Shown piece by piece: positions 56,356 through 64,000 of a DNA stretch of 64,000 bases (its first letter is position 1; each line of letters opens with the position of its first letter). The stretch is from Basidiobolus meristosporus CBS 931.73. Its lineage: Eukaryota > Basidiobolomycota > Basidiobolomycetes > Basidiobolales > Basidiobolaceae. The position numbers and the translations under genes were made by a program. Location of the stretch: NCBI GenBank assembly GCA_002104905.1, contig MCFE01000257.1, forward strand, positions 1 to 64,000, in the 5' to 3' direction. The notes under the pieces are model-generated. The model was not told where the DNA came from, did not search any database, and saw only the letters and a program-made list of their open reading frames with translations.

Positions 56356-56703
56356 TCAAGAGACCTGGAACTCGCTGTCCAATTGAGTATTCAGGTTGGT
56401 GGTGAGTACATCAGCATTCTTGACAGCGTCGTGTCTAGCTCTCCCGTGCTCCCTTTGCGCCATCCCAGTTCTCTGCAACCTCTCGCTGTGAACACCCTTT
56501 CCGAACGTTTCCTTCAATGCCCCCTTGGCTTTTTCAAGGTTTGCCTGGGCTGCAGTTGGTTCCGAGTTGAACATACGTTTGTGGGCAACCTCGATGCGTT
56601 TCTGCTTCCCACGGGACTTGAGATCCTCGCTTTGGACGACGGAGCCGACCGCTTGTTGTACAATCCCCTCCAAATTTTTCGCAGCACTGTTTAGGTTTTC
56701 CAT
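56356..56703 (-). CDS. CsbD-like stress-response protein
   Basis: A 115-residue, intronless protein with no signal peptide or membrane segment. Two similar helical stretches are visible: residues 6-38 (SAAKNLEGIVQQAVGSVVQS) and about 52-92 (AQANLEKAKGALKETFGKGV...RTGMAQREHGRARHDA). The second has the K-G-.-.-.-E-.-.-G-K pattern of the CsbD family, small basic or amphipathic proteins induced by stress in bacteria and common in basidiomycetes. The molecular function is not known. It is rich in Lys, Arg, Ala and Gln. A TATAAATA box (56,735-56,728 on the minus strand) lies only about 25 bp upstream of the ATG, so the leader would be very short, or the box is not used. It stands alone between repeats and the secreted-protein gene. 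CsbD membership is inferred from pattern. Confidence 0.75.
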   Translation of the reverse strand: MENLNSAAKNLEGIVQQAVGSVVQSEDLKSRGKQKRIEVAHKRMFNSEPTAAQANLEKAKGALKETFGKGVHSERLQRTGMAQREHGRARHDAVKNADVLTTNLNTQLDSEFQVS

Positions 56704-57676
56704 GAAGTGGCCCGCTGGCGATCCCGGTATTTATAATCGTCCACGCAACCCATTCATTTGCCCACAACCACCGATCCGCTTACAGCTAAGCATCGCCACG
56801 CAAAGCAGCAACCCAACCAACATATTGTCCGGAGGTGAGCTCATCGCTCACTTTGCAGTTTCATTCGAGATTTGTTTGGATGCCATATGGAATATAGGCG
56901 TAAGCTCATCAATCGTTGGATGATGCACTCATGCTCTGATCATTGTCTCGCTTATGACGTCAACCCCTATTCCGCATCTGCTGAATGGGGATTCCTCAGG
57001 GTTGACGGTCCTGCTTGTCACCCACTACCTGATATATCCATCATATTAGCTGGACATTCCCCAGGATTGACGGTGGAGACGGCTGTAGGGCTCCATACTC
57101 ACCGTTAGATACAAGGCAAGATACCAAATAAATTTGGAAGGGCGCGGCTGGGCTGTGGCCAATTAGAGACTCGCCTTCTGATTGGTACCACTGTGAGGCT
57201 CATCGAGCAGTGTTGCTGCTACGTGATCATCAAGAAACCGGATTATCAGGAATATGCAGTTGTTTTGGTGTCAATGGAGCCTTCCATATCAAGAATCGCA
57301 TCTAGTCCACTTTTGGTTCGCATCGGAACTTGTCATACCCATCCCAGCCATTTTGTATACTACCGAGTTTGACCTGGACAGCTCGTCCTCTTCAAGCCAT
57401 GCTGTGGGTAGGACTTACCAACACTGTGCCATCCATAACCGGTCCACCATCTCATCTGGAGGTAGAAGAGCCTTTATCCTGTATCATTACTCACCCAAGT
57501 GTTGCCCCTCTACTGCATGTTTGCTCTGATGACTGGCCTCTACATCAATGGCCTATTAGTCAAAATTCCTGCCGCATTGGCACTTCACCCCAAGATAATG
57601 GTCTCTGCGAAACGACTCAAGCTTTTAATGACTAGTTTGTGACAACCTCGAGAAGCACAATGTGCAGCCATTCAGC
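56704..57676. other. Intergenic region
   Basis: No convincing gene. It contains the likely CsbD promoter (TATAAATA at 56,728-56,735, complement) and CpG-containing unique sequence. Reading frames on the plus strand at 57,254-57,635 overlap each other and show no family features. Confidence 0.5.
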
Positions 57677-58159
57677 TCAGTAATAATCATTGGATTTCCC
57701 ATAACCATGTCTAACGTAGCTTTTGTTGACCTTGCGGAAGATTGGCACCCATACTTTGTAGTCATCGTGGCGATAGGTTGACGCCCCAGAGTGAGAGCCA
57801 TCGTGGTAATAGCCATGGCCACCATCATTGTCATCGTCCAGCCATACGCCCGATAGATACTTCCGAATTTCGGCATCTCCTTTTCTAGTTGACCCCATAT
57901 TTAGATCATCATTGGAAATGTGAATTATCCGCCCTGGACGTGGGAAATGGGAGGTCGAGTCGTATGAGTCTGAGTCTGACTCGAGATTGGTGGGGTAGGC
58001 GGGGCTCTGCGATCCTTCACCTGAATACTCCGAGTTCCCATCAGCACCAGAAAGAACCCCACTGCCATATCCAACGCTGTGTTCGCCTCCCGCGGGATTG
58101 CAATGCACCTCCGCCGTCCATAGTAAAGCGGACAGAAGAATGAGCGCTCTAGATATCAT
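57677..58159 (-). CDS. Small secreted protein, acidic and His/Gly/Tyr-rich
   Basis: The frame is open further upstream (to Met at 58,378), but the Met at 58,159 opens a classic signal peptide (MISRALILLSALLWTAEVHC, cleavage likely after Cys20 or nearby). I therefore chose it, giving 160 residues. The mature protein has a Gly/Ser-rich N-terminal part (SVGYGSGVLSGADGNSEYSGEG), an acidic Asp/Ser run, and LSGVWLDDDNDGGHGYYHDGSHSG. The C-terminal tail is basic and aromatic (VWVPIFRKVNKSYVRHGYGKSNDYY). There is one Cys, probably within the signal peptide. No known domain is recognised. Small size, secretion signal and proximity to repeats fit an effector-like or cell-wall protein, but that is inference. 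The longer upstream start or an intron cannot be excluded. Confidence 0.5.
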   Translation of the reverse strand: MISRALILLSALLWTAEVHCNPAGGEHSVGYGSGVLSGADGNSEYSGEGSQSPAYPTNLESDSDSYDSTSHFPRPGRIIHISNDDLNMGSTRKGDAEIRKYLSGVWLDDDNDGGHGYYHDGSHSGASTYRHDDYKVWVPIFRKVNKSYVRHGYGKSNDYY

Positions 58160-58729
58160 TTCAGTGAAACTGGCCGAGAACAAGAAGGCGACTTCCTGCA
58201 AGATGCTATTTAACGAAGCACCTACTCCTGATACACTGGAGCTTGATACTTCCCGGTCGCTTGATGATTCTGAAACCGGTAGCCCGATGGTTTCAGGATT
58301 CCGAACGTGAGGCGAAAATCCAGCAAGTCCAGCCGCTCCCCACCCTTCCAGAACCAAGCTTGTTTCAAAGACATTCATTTAGCCAAGTACGCTTTAGAAG
58401 TGATTTTTCCTTCATTCATTCATTCACTTGAAACGTGCCAAGTTGATGAACACTTTCGACTGAGCCATACGGGTTCTAGCGATGATGCTTACTGCAGTTT
58501 ACGTTACACGGTGTGCAGGAAGAATCGAATCATCACCCACCGACTGGTGTGGTGCAGGAGACTCATTTAAAGTATGAACTGCGTTTATTCCATGATAAAA
58601 AACCGACAATATGCAAGGCTGTATTAATATAGAAAGATCTAGCCAGGATCTTCTGATTGCTTGACCGAATGTACGATCATCTAAACCAGAATCAAAATAA
58701 GCAGCGACACAACAACTGCTTCTGAATGA
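58160..58729. other. Intergenic region
   Basis: Upstream of the secreted-protein gene and downstream of the minus-strand SOD gene. An AT-rich stretch at 58,570-58,730 fits a 3' UTR or terminator for the SOD gene. No RNA gene recognised. Confidence 0.4.
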
Positions 58730-59415
58730 TTACACAAACAACGAGCCCAACATCAAGACGGCAACTCCAATCCAGCCTCCTACTTGGAGTTGGATCCCAC
58801 TAGATCCAGCTCTCTTCTCTCCATCTTGACTGTTTGATTTGGAGAGGGTGAGGATGTTGGCGCAGGCAATGCGAGTCTTGGTCTGATCCATGCGGTGGAT
58901 CACCACAGAGAGGCCAACCACCGAGTTGTTGGCTCCGTGGTCTTCCAGTGAGAGGGTAGGGTCGACGTAGCTAAAGGAGGGGGTGGTTGTGTTTAGGGTT
59001 CCCCACTTGCCTGCACATTGTGAAACGTCGGTTAGTCGCGAGAGACAGAAACCACACAACACGAACACTTACCAGACAAGTCACCAACCTCGCAGGTGCT
59101 CAAATCGGCCGCGTTGCATTTGTACGTGGCGGCAGTTCCAACTCTGGCGGGATCCAAGTGCCCGCCAGCGGAGGTGCAGTTTTCAGCGGTAACCGGCTTC
59201 TCGTGAACATGGTACAAATATTGCTCGCTGCTGTTCAATCCCGATTTGACGTCCACCGTCACCTTGACGTCCCTACCATCTGGGGTGAATGCGAAGGAGG
59301 CAACCACACCATTTTGATTGATGTCCGCCCCGGCCCTATCGACAACGGTGGCATTGCACCTGGCCAACAACGACAGGCCGATGAAGGCCCCCAAGAATAC
59401 TTTGAAATGAACCAT
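58730..59415 (-). CDS. Cu-only superoxide dismutase-like, GPI type (paralog A)
   Basis: Two exons, 59,415-59,073 and 59,010-58,730, with a 62-nt intron (GTAAGT...CTAAC...CAG), giving 207 residues. Signal peptide about 1-22. The copper ligands of the SOD_Cu fold are present: H69 and H71 (YHVHEK), H86 (GGHLDP) and H153 (VVIHRMD). R161 matches the active-site Arg and C165 one disulphide Cys. The position that carries the zinc ligand His80 in Cu/Zn SODs is Glu (CEVGDL), the pattern of fungal Cu-only, SOD5-like extracellular enzymes. The C-terminus (AGSSGIQLQVGGWIGVAVLMLGSLFV) looks like a GPI attachment signal. Predicted role: converting superoxide to peroxide at the cell surface. It is divergent from paralog B, with start codons 1.15 kb apart. 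Confidence 0.88.
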
Positions 59416-59477
59416 AATGTTGATATGCGGGAGAGTGGATCAATGGAGATATGCAAGGAGGGTCGTCTGCACGTAAA

Positions 59478-59485
59478 TATTTATA
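59478..59485 (-). promoter_or_regulatory. TATA box of SOD paralog A
   Basis: TATAAATA on the minus strand, about 63 bp upstream of the start codon at 59,415. Spacing matches that of paralog B. Confidence 0.55.
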
Positions 59486-60500
59486 TTCGGCCTTGCTGAA
59501 CCTAGCCACTCTTCTGACGAGGCCCCTCAACAGGCAAAATTTACGCGTTTCATAGCCCTCAGCCAGTGAAAAAGGCAGCCTATTCAAAACAAGATTGCTG
59601 TACGCTAGGCTGAGGCAAACACCCTTTACCAGCCTCTCATCACAGCCCTATCGGCCACCTCATCCAGCCGATATCTGCTGATTCACGGTAGCCTTACAAC
59701 ACGAGGTGACAAATGAAGCCTCCCGCGTGATTGGGAGGGATAAGCCTAATCTTCAATATTATTCGTGCTACATTCCCAACAAAAACCAGGTTTCACATCA
59801 AGAGCTTGTAGCAAAACCCTGAGCTAGATTACCAACGCCATCGAATCGAACGGGATCAAACACTTGAGTGGTTAATCCCCTTGCTGATTGAAGCGTAGCC
59901 AAAAAAGCCTCGTTCTACAGGGATGCATAAGAAAGCCGTGGTGGAAGCAAGCAAGCTAAATCGCTTTGATTGTTTGTATGCTTCACATCACGCAGCCAAG
60001 CAGATGGTGGGGATTCACTTCGTCGCCACCCCTGACAGTGTTTGTGGAATGACCTTAGCCGGGGCCAAATTGGAAGTATTAACGTGGTACAGACCAAGTG
60101 AGTCAGAGAGAAGTGCCAGTGGGAAATTCGAATTCCATTTCAATACCTGTAATGCATTGGCAAGGTTTCTTTCGAATGGTCAAGTAAATGTAAATACCGG
60201 ATCAAGAATCTTTAGGCAGGCATTTTCCGTAAGCCAACTGGGAATGATAATTGATATGAATTAATTTGGAAGATGTTTCCAAGTAATCAAGGCGGTCATA
60301 CCAGACGAAGTTATTTTTACTGATGGCCTCTCGCCTATTAAATGGGGCAATCATCATTACCTGATGTTTAGAAGAGTGATACAACATATTGTCATACTGA
60401 GAGCAATATTAATTATAGTCCCGCTTAATCCTATATGGTCGCACACGACATTGAGTTATTTGTGCTCAGCTACGAATGTTGAGAACTTATTGCCGCAAGG

Positions 60501-60508
60501 TATAAAAG
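60501..60508 (+). promoter_or_regulatory. TATA box of SOD paralog B
   Basis: TATAAAAG on the plus strand, 62 bp upstream of the start codon at 60,570. Confidence 0.6.
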
Positions 60509-60569
60509 TCTCTGGTGGGAGAACCTCCACCTCAGACGCGCGCATTAGTAGATCTAATCACTCACAATA

Positions 60570-61246
60570 ATGGTCCTCTTGAAATCTATCTTTGGTGCCC
60601 TTGTCACCTTGGCCACATTCACCACTGGCTTTGCGAATGTTGTCGAGAAGGCTCAAGCCGATGTCAACCAGAACGGTGTGGTGGGCTCATTTGTCTTCAC
60701 TCCAGATGCTAAAGGTGTCAAGGTCGACATCAGCATCAAAGAAGGCTTGAACGACACCTTTATGTACCATGTCCACGAGAAGCAAATCACTGGGACTAAC
60801 TGCACAACCGCTGGTGGCCATTTGGATCCCGCCAAGGTTGGTGTTGTCGCAGCTAACTATAAGTGCAACCCTGCCGATTTGAGCACCTGCGAGGTTGGCG
60901 ATTTGACTGGTAAGTGTTCATGTTGTGTGGCTTCTGTCTCTCGCGACTAACCGACGTTTCACAATGTGCAGGCAAGTGGGGAACCCTAAACACAACCACC
61001 CCCTCCTTTAGCTACGTCGACCCTACCCTCTCACTGGAAGACCACGGAGCCAACAACTCGGTGGTTGGCCTCTCTGTGGTGATCCACCGCATGGATCAGA
61101 CCAAGACTCGCATTGCCTGCGCCAACATCCTCAACGCTAAAGCAAGCAGCCAGGATGACAAGAAGCCTGGGTCCAGCGGAGTCCAACTCCAAGTAGGAGG
61201 CTGGCTTACTGTTGCTGCCTTGATGGTGGGCTCAGTTGCTCTATGA
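60570..61246 (+). CDS. Cu-only superoxide dismutase-like, GPI type (paralog B)
   Basis: Two exons, 60,570-60,909 and 60,972-61,246, with a 62-nt intron, giving 204 residues. Signal peptide about 1-22 (MVLLKSIFGALVTLATFTTGFA). Copper ligands H67, H69, H84 and H152; active-site Arg R160; cysteines C78, C99, C107 and C163. The zinc-site His is replaced by Glu108 (CEVGDL), as in Cu-only SOD5-type enzymes. The C-terminal PGSSGVQLQVGGWLTVAALMVGSVAL fits GPI anchoring. The intron has the same position and phase as in paralog A and is 60/62 identical. The first 162 nt of exon 2 are identical, whereas exon 1 and the C-terminal tail have diverged. Reading through the intron gives an early stop after GKCSCCVASVSRD, so intron retention would remove the last copper ligand and the anchor. 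Predicted surface superoxide detoxification. Confidence 0.9.
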
Positions 61247-62185
61247 GTGCTGATCACAATCGGCCCCCATAACCAAACAGTGCAGGCTCGTTGGTCAAGA
61301 ACGCAATTTTGTTCCAATCATACTGGCCACTCATCCACATGGACTGGTCATTCAGGTTGGATCGAGGGGGCAAGATGATTGGCTAAAATAAAGGTTAATT
61401 TAACAGCAATCCGATTGATCGTGAGCATTTAGGGTTAGGTTTGATGAATCAGGGGCAGTGATAGATATGGGCGTGAACGTGGACTTGGACGTGGACGCGC
61501 TTGGAGGGAGACGGCGTAGACAAGCTTCAGCCTCGAAAGTCGGAGAAATGCAGCTTAGAGGCGAGTAGTTCTGGCCAGATCTCGGGATATTCACTATATG
61601 GCTATATATGCGCGGACATTATGCAGAACCACCCATCTCAAATGGTATCCACGATGGCCCACAAAACAATTGCGTGATACCGGGTGATCGTGAATGGGCT
61701 ATCTTGACTGGTGTTCTTAATTCAGAAATTCAAGCTTACTTCCCTCAATTTGATGACGGTCTAGATTCGACGGAATTCCAAATTGAAAATAAGCGATCCT
61801 TCAGCCAAGCGGTTCCATCGTGGCCATTGGGCGAGAAGTCCCACTCCATGCGGCTCCAGACTGGACATTCATGCCCATTTTGGTCACTTTGGGTGTAACT
61901 AGTTTCGAAGATTCTCGATCGAAAACAGTTTGGTGCTTGGATTTATTAGTGTTAGATCTTTGGTTCATGTTATATTTCAGGAACTGGGAATTCGGGATGT
62001 CTTCTTTTTTCCATGGACTTGGGAATTTCTATGGGGTTATGCAATTCTATATATTGATTAGCTCCCAGGCAAATAAATATAGATAATTGGCTCATGTGGC
62101 ACTTGTTCTTTTACTTGGAACGAGGAGCATACTGTAGATTCCCTCCTCTTGTATACTCGAGTCTAGTTCAGAATCTTTAGCCAAA
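61247..62185. other. Intergenic region
   Basis: Lies between SOD B and the kinase gene. A frame at 61,608-61,898 (96 codons) shows no recognisable family. Pyrimidine-rich sequence (CCCTCCTCTTG) about 45 bp before the kinase ATG may mark its transcription start. Confidence 0.45.
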
Positions 62186-63340
62186 ATGACCCAAGGCTCA
62201 ATTCAAAGCTCTCTGCCTTCTCAAACACAGCCCCCCTCAAACGTTTCCCCCTGCTCCCCCACTTTCATCCTCGAGGAGCCCGGGAAACTCGCTACTTCTG
62301 TGTCACCGCAGCCTAGAAAGTGTCAGTTTCAACTGTCCGACTTCGTCATCTTGAGAACGATAGGAACGGGCTCCTTTGGTCGCGTGCATCTTGTACAGCT
62401 CCGGTCCAACGGCCAATTCTACGCCCTGAAAGTATTGAAGAAGACAGAAATCGTGCGACTAAAACAGGTAGAGCATGTGAACAGTGAGCGCGCCATCTTA
62501 GCGATGTGCGAGTGCGATTTCCTTGTCAACACAATCGGGAGTTTTCAGAACAACACCAATCTTTATTTGATAATGGAGTATGTACCGGGAGGAGAGCTCT
62601 TTAGCTATCTCAGGAGATTCCAGGTACCCGGTGACTTGAGGCCGTCTATTTTCTTTCTTGCACCTGAGTAATCCCGTACTTCTCTCTAGCGGTTCCCTGG
62701 ATATGTAGCTAGATTTTATGCCGCAGAGGTGGTGTTGGCTTTCGAGTACCTCCACAAGAAAAGCGTCGTATATCGGGATCTCAAGCCAGAGAACATCCTT
62801 CTAAATAGCAAAGGCCACATCAAAATCACGGATTTTGGGTTCGCCAAGTATGTCCCCGACATCACCTGGACCTTGTGTGGTACGCCGGATTATCTTGCTC
62901 CGGAGATTATTCAATCCAAGGGCTACGGCAAGGCGGTGGACTGGTATTCACTCGGGATCCTGATATTCGAGATGCTTGCTGGCTATCCGCCTTTTTATGA
63001 TGACGATCATTTCAAATTGTACGAAAAAATCCTTGCCGGGAAAATCAGATGGCCACCCCATCTTGAGCCCGAGGCCAAAGATTTGGTCAAAAAGCTGACA
63101 AACGCCGACCTTAGCAAGCGCTACGGCAACCTCAGAGACGGTGTGGATGACATCAAATCCCACCCGTGGTTTGCAGGGATTGACTGGGGCCAACTGGAGC
63201 GCCGTGAGGTTCAGCCACCCATTGTTCCGATCGTCACTAGTGACTGGGACACTAGCAACTATGACCTGTATCAGGAAACCAATGATATTGGCAATCTGTC
63301 CGAAGATGATCCATTTGGTGAACGATTCCCTGACTTCTAA
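62186..63340 (+). CDS. cAMP-dependent protein kinase catalytic subunit
   Basis: Two exons, 62,186-62,623 and 62,690-63,340, with a 66-nt intron between FQ and RFPGYVARFY, giving 362 residues. AGC-family Ser/Thr kinase with all catalytic motifs: Gly loop GTGSFGRV (60-67), Lys82 in ALKV, Glu101, YRDLKPEN (174-181; catalytic Asp176), DFG (194-196), activation-loop TWTLCGTPDYLAPE (Thr207 equivalent to PKA Thr197), and DVWSLG-type VDWYSLG. It ends in the PKA hydrophobic motif F-x-x-F (FPDF). The N-terminus (about 50 residues) is short, Ser/Pro-rich and lacks a myristoylation Gly2. The ATG sits in a good context (CCAAAATGA). Role: phosphorylates R-R-x-S/T targets when released by cAMP from the regulatory subunit; in fungi it controls growth, morphology and virulence programmes. 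Cytoplasmic and nuclear. Confidence 0.95.
62624..62689 (+). other. Intron of the PKA gene
   Basis: GTACCC ... TCTCTAG. Splicing joins ...YLRRFQ to RFPGYVARFYAAEVV, restoring the conserved PKA sequence; unspliced, the frame stops within 50 nt. Confidence 0.92.
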
Positions 63341-64000
63341 ACATATGTACATGTCGGTAATGATCATCCAATTTATATTTTTTGGTACGAGCGCGTTGGC
63401 AGTAGCATCCTTCACGCTTGGCCCCTGTACTCCATCTGTCTTGTTACGATTTCTTCTGTCAAAGTCGATATCTTCCCAGCATAATGTAATAATGTTTCCA
63501 TATTCTCAGACTTGATGTCCAGGGAAAGCGGGACGACTCTGCACCCAATTTGATTTCACATTTCGCATGGAAGCAACTTTCCGACATGCACCATCAGACT
63601 CCTGTTGATTGTTTTCCATTGATAAAGGACATTTTCTACGACCTGAACCAAGTTACACCCACATGGATCCGGATTATCTTGTGAAGTCTTTGTCTGACAT
63701 CCAGAGCACTTGATGTTCTACACATCCGCAATCGATTCCAGCCACCAGAAGCTCCAAGAATGGAGCAGTGCGTCAATCCTGTTGTAAAAAGCATTAGAAG
63801 GCCATATTTGGCTTCCCTGATTGGTAGCATGTATTACTTGACCCCCCTCTCCCAGGCTTTGTGAAAAGCCTGTGGATAGTGGCCATTGTATGCGGAGATC
63901 TGGGCATTGGGACAGATAGTGGGCAGGGATAGACTCCCCATTCTGATTTTGGGTTTCTAGATTTACAGTGTTCTTGCAAAGCACCATGTAGCAGATGGGC
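63341..64000. other. Downstream region, no gene recognised
   Basis: 3' flank of the kinase gene. A minus-strand frame at 63,987-63,718 shows no family features. The base composition is intermediate and unique-looking. Confidence 0.4.

Larger units (their letters stand above)
59416..60569. promoter_or_regulatory. Shared divergent promoter region of the SOD pair
   Basis: 1,154 bp between two head-to-head starts. Each gene has a TATA box at a similar distance: TATAAATA 59,485-59,478 (minus), about 63 bp before ATG A, and TATAAAAG 60,501-60,508 (plus), 62 bp before ATG B. A frame at 59,923-60,264 (113 codons) has no family features and I do not call it a gene. Confidence 0.6.

Noticed and set aside
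57254-57635. Two overlapping plus-strand frames
   Set aside because: They overlap in different frames and neither has conserved-looking features.
59923-60264. 113-codon frame in the SOD intergenic region
   Set aside because: No family features, no signal peptide, and it occupies a divergent promoter region. Could be chance in GC-richer DNA.
61608-61898. 96-codon frame upstream of the kinase gene
   Set aside because: Low-complexity-free but unrecognisable; no splice or promoter support.
63718-63987. Minus-strand frame at the right edge
   Set aside because: May be part of a gene beyond the window, but nothing in it supports a family.

Overview
The window reads as nuclear DNA of a filamentous fungus, most likely a basidiomycete with a repeat-swollen genome (rust-like is my guess, not proven). 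Reasons: short spliceosomal introns (62-66 nt, GTAAGT...CTAAC...CAG type), a fungal-type PKA catalytic subunit, GPI-type Cu-only superoxide dismutases, a CsbD-like stress protein, and a mass of decayed Ty1/copia, Ty3/gypsy and Tnp2/Plavaka-like elements with CpG-poor, TpG/CpA-rich sequence typical of methylcytosine decay.

Positions 1 to about 55,600 are essentially all mobile DNA. From left to right: a decayed plus-strand copia pol (186-3424); minus-strand copies of a Tnp2/Plavaka-like DNA transposon (3.9-9.1 kb and 13.7-16.2 kb) carrying TA-flanked palindromic MITEs; copies of an unidentified coding repeat, here called family U (9.6-13.4, 26.3-26.7, 27.6-28.5, 40.0-42.9 kb); an old gypsy family in both orientations (16.2-23.5 kb); very old copia (23.7-25.3 kb); a younger gypsy element with 1.2-kb LTRs (30,739-39,276), its pol split by a solo LTR of another family; and a triple copia nest (42.9-49.9 kb), followed by another minus-strand copia (50.7-54.25 kb) and a graveyard of old LTRs.

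About position 55,600 composition changes abruptly to CpG-containing, GC-richer DNA with normal genes: a CsbD-like protein (minus), a small secreted protein (minus), a divergent pair of Cu-only SOD genes (58,730-59,415 minus; 60,570-61,246 plus) and a PKA catalytic subunit (62,186-63,340 plus). The SODs act at the cell surface on superoxide and the CsbD-like protein may be stress-linked, so the strip is loosely about stress and signalling, but no operon-like logic is implied.

I found no tRNA, rRNA, CRISPR or defence system. The most interesting items are: a 224-bp near-identical tract (intron plus 5' part of exon 2) in otherwise diverged divergent SOD paralogs, which suggests gene conversion; two 732-bp near-perfect palindromes with TA target duplications supported by related empty sites; a copia LTR pair with only 42 bp between the LTRs; a copia primer-binding site matching the initiator-tRNA anticodon arm; and the unclassified family U.
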